Source of the DNA: Silicimonas sp.
GTDB taxonomy: Bacteria; Pseudomonadota; Alphaproteobacteria; Rhodobacterales; Rhodobacteraceae
Assembly: GCA_022824315.1 (NCBI GenBank)
Contig: JAJEAC010000130.1
Location: 1 to 61,018 of the forward strand
Direction: 5' to 3'
DNA: 61,018 nt
Shown: positions 57,273 to 61,018 of the stretch, piece after piece
Layout: the number at the start of each line of letters is the position of its first letter
How positions within the stretch are numbered: the first letter of the stretch is position 1
Translations under genes and position numbers: made by a program
The notes under the pieces: generated by a model
Told to the model about the DNA's origin: nothing
Databases searched by the model: none
Seen by the model: the letters and a program-made list of their open reading frames with translations, nothing else

Positions 57273-57813
57273 GCTGCGCGGTTGGCAAAGGCACCCGATT
57301 GACAACGGCAATTTCCAGCTCGGCGAGCCCTTCGATCAGCCGGCTCCTTATATCGGCGTGTGCAACGCTGTCCAAGCGGTTGGTCCTTTCACCGGGATCG
57401 TCCACAAGATCAATCCGCTCGTTCGGGCACTTGCCAAGACTGATCGACGGCCGCCACCGATCATGGATGGTCGTGTGAACGCATGGACGGGTGCAGAGGG
57501 CCGCTTGCGTCCGCTGCGTCCCGAATTGGATGTGTGCCGCTTCGCGCCCCTGACCGCCTGCAAACGACAGAACGACGCCCTGCATGCCGACAGGCGCCTC
57601 GACTCCCGCATGCTCCAGAATCGTCGTTCCCATATCCGTTCCCATATCCGGCGTTTGCGCAATTTCCTGGCTGCGTTCGACCTTCGCACCCTTCGGACCG
57701 ACCCAGATCAACGGCACGTGAGTAAGTGAGTCGTACTGCTCCGTGTCCTTGAACAGCATCCTGTGTTCGCGAGGATGATCGCCGCGGTCGGCGGTGAAGA
57801 GGATGAAACTTGG
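57214..57813 (-). pseudogene. C-terminal fragment of a second sulfatase
   Basis: The in-frame translation begins abruptly with FILFTADRGDHPREHRMLFK, a degenerate form of the sulfatase FTSDHGD..GEH motif, then YDSLTHVPLIWVG, TTILEHAGVEAP, and ERIDLVDDPGERTNRLD before the stop. The N-terminal two thirds with the formylglycine motif are absent. A 12-base direct duplication (GATATGGGAACG type) adds a repeated MGTD. The fragment overlaps the 3' end of the alkylsulfatase-like gene on the other strand. Confidence 0.75.
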
Positions 57814-58183
57814 ACGTTTTTTTGTTCGCTTGCCTCGGGCGCCGTTGCATCGTCAGACCAGCAAGGTCTCACTGCTGCGGATTACGAGGAGAGCGACCAA
57901 GACAGCAGCGCTGGCCAATGCCGGTCCGCATTCCTCGACCGGTGAGGACAGGATCAGGACCGCCAGCGCCAGCCCTCACGACAATTTCGATCGCGGACAG
58001 GGCCTTGTGGTCAGATCCGGCAAGCCAGCCGCATGTTGAAGGCCGAACCGGCGGCCGCCCTGGAAGACGGGATGGCCTCGCCCGTGGCGGAGATGCCAAT
58101 CAACGATTGCAAGGCAAATGGCGAGACGCTGTTCACCAATGAAGTGTTACGTTGAGATCGCGAAACCGGATCCAGTATCGGGA
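57814..58183. other. 370-base stretch without an intact gene
   Basis: Marks the junction between the accessory region and conserved core genes. A short plus-strand frame (58033-58155) has no recognisable family. Confidence 0.45.
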
Positions 58184-58663
58184 TCACTCGTCCAGCGATC
58201 CGTGAATGGCGAACTGGTCCAGGTCTGCGTCCTGGGATTCAATGACGCGGAATGACTCGCGAACCCCCACTTCGGTCAATTCGCGAGAGACCGTGAGAAG
58301 CGTATTCGCCGCATGTTCGTCGCACATCTCCACCATGTGGCTCAATTCCTCCGTGGCGACCGGGCGCGCGGCAAAGAGGTCCGGCGCGCCGTAATAGGTC
58401 ACGAAGTGCTCGGCCAGCATGTCGGTCAGGCGATCGAGTTCCGCGGGCTCGATCTGGGTGACCGCAACAAAGGTCACGCGCCCGGTCGTCTCCAGCCCGA
58501 ACCAGCCATTTGAAAAGGCCTGCCGGGCCTTGCCGGCCAGATCGGCCTCGGTCCAGTTCGAGAATTCGAACCCGCCGGAAATGCACCATTCTCCGGTGCG
58601 GGCCGGCACCGGGTAGACCCGGGTGTCGCTTTCGTCGAAATGGATCGCACGGGCAAGGTTCAT
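58184..58663 (-). CDS. DUF6505 family protein
   Basis: 159 residues. FDESDTRVYPVPARTGEWCI SGGFEFSNW and TFVAVTQIEPAELDRLT match a small conserved alphaproteobacterial family of unknown function. ATG overlaps the stop of the ligase-like gene (ATGA). The fixed neighbourhood with a biotin/lipoate-ligase-like protein and Mrp suggests a shared task in cofactor or Fe-S handling (inference). Confidence 0.85.
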   Translation of the reverse strand: MNLARAIHFDESDTRVYPVPARTGEWCISGGFEFSNWTEADLAGKARQAFSNGWFGLETTGRVTFVAVTQIEPAELDRLTDMLAEHFVTYYGAPDLFAARPVATEELSHMVEMCDEHAANTLLTVSRELTEVGVRESFRVIESQDADLDQFAIHGSLDE

Positions 58664-59364
58664 TGCGGCTCCAGAAGAGCGGTGAGCGGGAACAGACGCG
58701 TGTCGTTTCCTTCGCGCAAGAGCATCCCGAAATCCTCGTCAACGCCAAGGAAGGTGCCGTTCGCCCCGCCAAACTGGATTGCGTCGCCCAGGCCGTGCGC
58801 GATGCCCCGCCATTCGGCATGCAGGGGTCTCGAACCTTCTTCCTCCCAACGCGCAATCCAGTTAAGCGTATGGCGCGCCCAGCTTTCGATCAGGTTCACC
58901 GGATCCACATCGACGCAGCCTTCCTCGTAGAGCACTGTTTCTTCGACGTCATCGCCCGGCGTCTGCTTTGCGCTGAGCAGCGGCATCTCGAACCCGACAA
59001 CCAGCCAGTCCGGCTGCGCACTCTCGTCGTCGGTGCTGGCCGCCACGCGGAATCGGCCGCAACGCGCCCCGTTGACACGGATTTCGCCGGACCAGTCGAG
59101 GTGAACGGCAACCTCTGGGGGCGCGAGCGCACCCAGGGCATTCTGCAGCCCAACGCCGCAAAGCGGCAGCATCGCCATGGCCTTTGCCAGCGGCACTTCC
59201 GGCGCGAACACCAAAGCCGAGCCAAGCCGGTCGACCGAGACGTTGTATGCGACGAGCCCGGCGTCACAGCCCAGGCTCGCCTTGGCGCAGGCCGTGACGA
59301 AGGGGTCGATTGCACCGCTGACGGCCAGGCCGGACATCAATGGAGGCAGAACGGCTTCCGTCAT
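58660..59364 (-). CDS. Biotin/lipoate A/B protein ligase-like protein
   Basis: 234 residues with a BirA/LplA-type catalytic core: DAGLVAYNVSVDRLGSALVF APEVPL, VHLDWSGEIRVNGARCGRFR (the position of the ligase Lys/Arg loop) and DWLVVGFEMPLL, then a small C-terminal domain (FLGVDEDFGMLLREGNDTRL FPLT). The usual biotin-adenylate motif GRGRxG is not evident, so substrate is uncertain. Overlaps both neighbours by four bases. Confidence 0.75.
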   Translation of the reverse strand: MTEAVLPPLMSGLAVSGAIDPFVTACAKASLGCDAGLVAYNVSVDRLGSALVFAPEVPLAKAMAMLPLCGVGLQNALGALAPPEVAVHLDWSGEIRVNGARCGRFRVAASTDDESAQPDWLVVGFEMPLLSAKQTPGDDVEETVLYEEGCVDVDPVNLIESWARHTLNWIARWEEEGSRPLHAEWRGIAHGLGDAIQFGGANGTFLGVDEDFGMLLREGNDTRLFPLTALLEPQ

Positions 59365-60425
59365 GCGGCGCTCATCGCGACAAGCTCTCTCGCCGTCCGC
59401 TGAAACGCGGCCGCCTGCGGTCCGTCGGGGCTTGTCACGACAACGGGCGCCCCTCCGTCACCGGCGACACGGATATCGAGATGCAACGGAATCTCCGCCA
59501 GAAGCGGCACGCCGATTTTCGCCGCCTCGGCCGCCACGCCGCCGTGGCCGAAGGTGTGTTCTTCGTGCCCGCACTTCGAGCAGATGTGGGTCGACATGTT
59601 TTCGATCAGTCCGTGGATCGGAACGCGCAGCTGGTTGAACATGTCCACTCCCTTGCGGGCGTCGATCAGCGCCACGTCCTGAGGCGTGGACACGATGATC
59701 GCGCCATCGACGACGGCCTTCTGCGCAAGCGTCATCGGGACGTCTCCCGTGCCTGGCGGCAAGTCGACGATCAATACGTCGAGGGCGCCCCATTGCACCT
59801 GCGTCAGCATCTGCTGCAACGCGCCCATCAACATCGGGCCGCGCCAGACAACCGCCTGCCCTTCCGTCGTCATCAGCCCGATCGACATCATGGTGACGCC
59901 GTGGTTGCGCATCGGAAGAATGGTCTTGCCATCCGGGCTTGACGGACGACCCGAGACGCCAAGCATGCGCGGCTGTGACGGTCCGTAAACGTCCGCGTCC
60001 AGCAAGCCGACACGCCGCCCTGCCTGCGCCAGCGCACAGGCGAGGTTTGCGGAGACGGTCGACTTGCCGACCCCGCCCTTTCCGGACGCAATTGCAAGAA
60101 TGCGATCGATACCGGGTATCTTTTCAGGTCCCCGGGGTTCGGGACGCGCGCTGGGTTTCAGTTCTGGCGGAGCCTTTTCGGTATGCGCGGTCATAAGGAT
60201 CGACACATCCTCGGCGCCCGGCAGCGCCTTCATCCGTGCCTCCGCATCAGCTCGAACCGGCTCATACGTCTGCGCAAGCTTTGGATCAATTTCCAGGACG
60301 AACCGGATGCGTCCGCCCTCGACGTTCAAGGCACGCACCAATCCCGCTGCAACGATGTCGTCACCGGTAGCGGGGTCGCTGACCGATTTCAGTGCACCAA
60401 GCACACTATCTCGAGACAGCGCCAA
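59361..60425 (-). CDS. Mrp/ApbC-type P-loop Fe-S carrier ATPase
   Basis: 354 residues. N-terminal DUF59/MIP18-like domain (residues 1 to about 80, VLGALKSVSDPATGDDIV), linker, then the Mrp ATPase with a deviant Walker A ASGKGGVGKST, LLDADVYGPSQPRMLG, VDLPPGTGDVPMTLAQ and the bridging-cluster CSKC pair. Transfers Fe-S clusters in the cytoplasm. Last in the order DUF6494, mrp, ligase-like, DUF6505 as transcribed. Confidence 0.93.
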   Translation of the reverse strand: MALSRDSVLGALKSVSDPATGDDIVAAGLVRALNVEGGRIRFVLEIDPKLAQTYEPVRADAEARMKALPGAEDVSILMTAHTEKAPPELKPSARPEPRGPEKIPGIDRILAIASGKGGVGKSTVSANLACALAQAGRRVGLLDADVYGPSQPRMLGVSGRPSSPDGKTILPMRNHGVTMMSIGLMTTEGQAVVWRGPMLMGALQQMLTQVQWGALDVLIVDLPPGTGDVPMTLAQKAVVDGAIIVSTPQDVALIDARKGVDMFNQLRVPIHGLIENMSTHICSKCGHEEHTFGHGGVAAEAAKIGVPLLAEIPLHLDIRVAGDGGAPVVVTSPDGPQAAAFQRTARELVAMSAA

Positions 60426-60428
60426 GGT

Positions 60429-60620
60429 TCAGTCGTTCTCCACGATGGTGCCCGAGACTTCGTGATCCAAGCCGAGTTCCTCGATCGTGACGTTGGCTTT
60501 GACCGCGTAGCTCTTGCCGGCTTCGCCCCTGTCGCGAAGCGCCGCCTCGATCGCCTGTTGCGAGGTCACACCCAGCTGCTTCAGGAACTTTCTCATAGAC
60601 ATGTTGTAGGAGTCGCTCAT
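60429..60620 (-). CDS. DUF6494 family protein
   Basis: 63 residues (MSDSYNMSMRKFLKQLGVTS, then QQAIEAALRDRGEAG and VTIEELGLDHEVSG), a small conserved family of unknown function. GGAAGAACC precedes the ATG. Ends 3 bases before mrp, so it shares its transcript. Confidence 0.85.
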   Translation of the reverse strand: MSDSYNMSMRKFLKQLGVTSQQAIEAALRDRGEAGKSYAVKANVTIEELGLDHEVSGTIVEND

Positions 60621-60921
60621 CGTGGTTCTTCCTTTAGGTTGAATCGTCCGATCCGGTCCATTTGCCTTTGGTCATGCAGAGTTGTGCAAGACTTGAGACT
60701 GCGTTCAGCATGAACGAAGCCATTGTAGATACCGGTTCGACCCTGGAATTCAACCCCGTGCGAACTGTTCGTTCCAACCGGCGCATCCCGAAGTTCATTG
60801 CCGGGACCTTGTCAGAAGCCCGCGGGCCGCATTGTGCCTTTCGGAAACTGGAAGGCGGGCCAACCTCCGATTCAAGTGAGTGAACACTCCGTCGCCTGAA
60901 GGCGACGGCTTCTCGGCCAAG
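60621..60921. other. Upstream region of the DUF6494-mrp operon and right end of the IS element
   Basis: The left part must contain the promoter for DUF6494. The right part (from about 60870) holds the non-coding tail of the IS200/IS605-type element with its hairpin. Confidence 0.55.
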
Positions 60922-61018
60922 CTACGCGGCAACCCGCACGCTTCGCGACCGAAGGCCGGTTCCCGGCCCCTTGAGCTGTTGCAGCACGTTGCGGGCAGCG
61001 TTGACGTCGCGGTCAAGG
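60870..61018 (-). mobile_element. Right end of an IS200/IS605-family element, cut by the window
   Basis: A tnpB 3' end reading into the window plus a right-end hairpin: CCGTCGCC-TGAA-GGCGACGG (60889-60896 with 60901-60908), 14 bases beyond the tnpB stop. The exact boundary past the hairpin (around GTTCACTCACTTGAA on the minus strand) is a guess. TnpA and the left end are not visible. Confidence 0.75.
60922..61018 (-). CDS. tnpB: IS200/IS605-type TnpB, C-terminal end (truncated by window)
   Basis: The last 31 residues are readable (LDRDVNAARNVLQQLKGPGT, then GLRSRSVRVAA). The DRDVNAARN motif is the RuvC-III segment of TnpB, with a catalytic Asp. TnpB is an RNA-guided nuclease that favours retention of the transposon. 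The rest lies beyond the right edge, so integrity cannot be judged. Confidence 0.8.
   Translation of the reverse strand, partial: LDRDVNAARNVLQQLKGPGTGLRSRSVRVAA

Larger units (their letters stand above)
60860..61018 (-). ncRNA. Candidate omega/re RNA at the tnpB 3' end (partial)
   Basis: TnpB-guide RNAs are normally transcribed from the tnpB 3' end through the right-end hairpin into flanking DNA, which serves as guide. The hairpin at 60889-60908 and the tnpB tail are the only visible support. The guide would come from bases just past the right end. Confidence 0.35.

Noticed and set aside
58033..58155. Short plus-strand frame of 40 codons
   Set aside because: No ribosome binding site and no known family; possibly debris at the edge of the accessory region.

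Overview
The window is high-GC, densely packed DNA that reads as an alphaproteobacterial chromosome, most likely Rhodobacterales (Roseobacter/Paracoccaceae). This rests on familiar local gene orders: divergent urtABCDE and ureDAB-C-EFG operons, DUF484 followed by xerC, rsfS followed by rlmH, and DUF6505 / biotin-lipoate-ligase-like / Mrp / DUF6494. No rRNA, tRNA or CRISPR array was found.

Layout. 1-4052: 3' part of a repeat-bearing envelope-type protein, hppD (tyrosine catabolism) with a divergent Lrp-type regulator and a clear dyad between them, and an ankyrin protein. 4053-15472: a complete nickel urease operon (minus strand) facing a complete urea ABC importer operon (plus strand), giving uptake and hydrolysis of urea. 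A 51-codon membrane ORF is coupled by ATGA overlaps on both sides between ureA and ureB. 15595-20911: a LacI-type regulator with a multi-half-site operator, and a TRAP transporter operon that also holds an M24-peptidase-like enzyme. 21189-27827: a four-gene Mn/Zn/Fe-type ABC importer, divergent from a copper P-type ATPase and cueR under a classical 19-bp-spacer MerR promoter. 28055-33125: rsfS, rlmH, glpK, a periplasmic metallo-beta-lactamase-like protein and a GlcD-type FAD oxidoreductase. 33745-37101: a class III aminotransferase, DUF484 and xerC.

37323-45692 is one minus-strand catabolic operon. A tripartite tricarboxylate-type (TTT) transporter is followed by an enolase-superfamily sugar-acid dehydratase, 2-oxoglutarate-semialdehyde dehydrogenase, a 2-keto-3-deoxy-L-arabonate-dehydratase-like DapA homologue, a GntR regulator and a PdxA-like dehydrogenase. 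The first enzymes form a non-phosphorylative route from a pentonate to 2-oxoglutarate.

46259-57813 is the most unusual part. It holds a tandem-OsmC protein, SDR, LigF-like GST, vanillin-dehydrogenase-like ALDH and a TRAP transporter, then a sulfatase and an alkylsulfatase-like metallo-hydrolase. The TRAP binding-protein gene has lost its middle, the GntR/FCD regulator gene is also internally deleted, and a C-terminal fragment of another sulfatase remains. Five palindromes centred on GGATCC with T/A flanks lie upstream of the broken dctP, at the start of the broken gntR, and as a pair between the divergent hydrolase genes. They look like the operator set of one regulon, here called an organosulfate/aromatic-ether utilisation regulon by inference, that is now partly decayed.

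58184-61018: DUF6505, a biotin/lipoate-ligase-like protein, Mrp/ApbC and DUF6494, then the 3' end of an IS200/IS605-type tnpB with its right-end hairpin, cut by the window edge.
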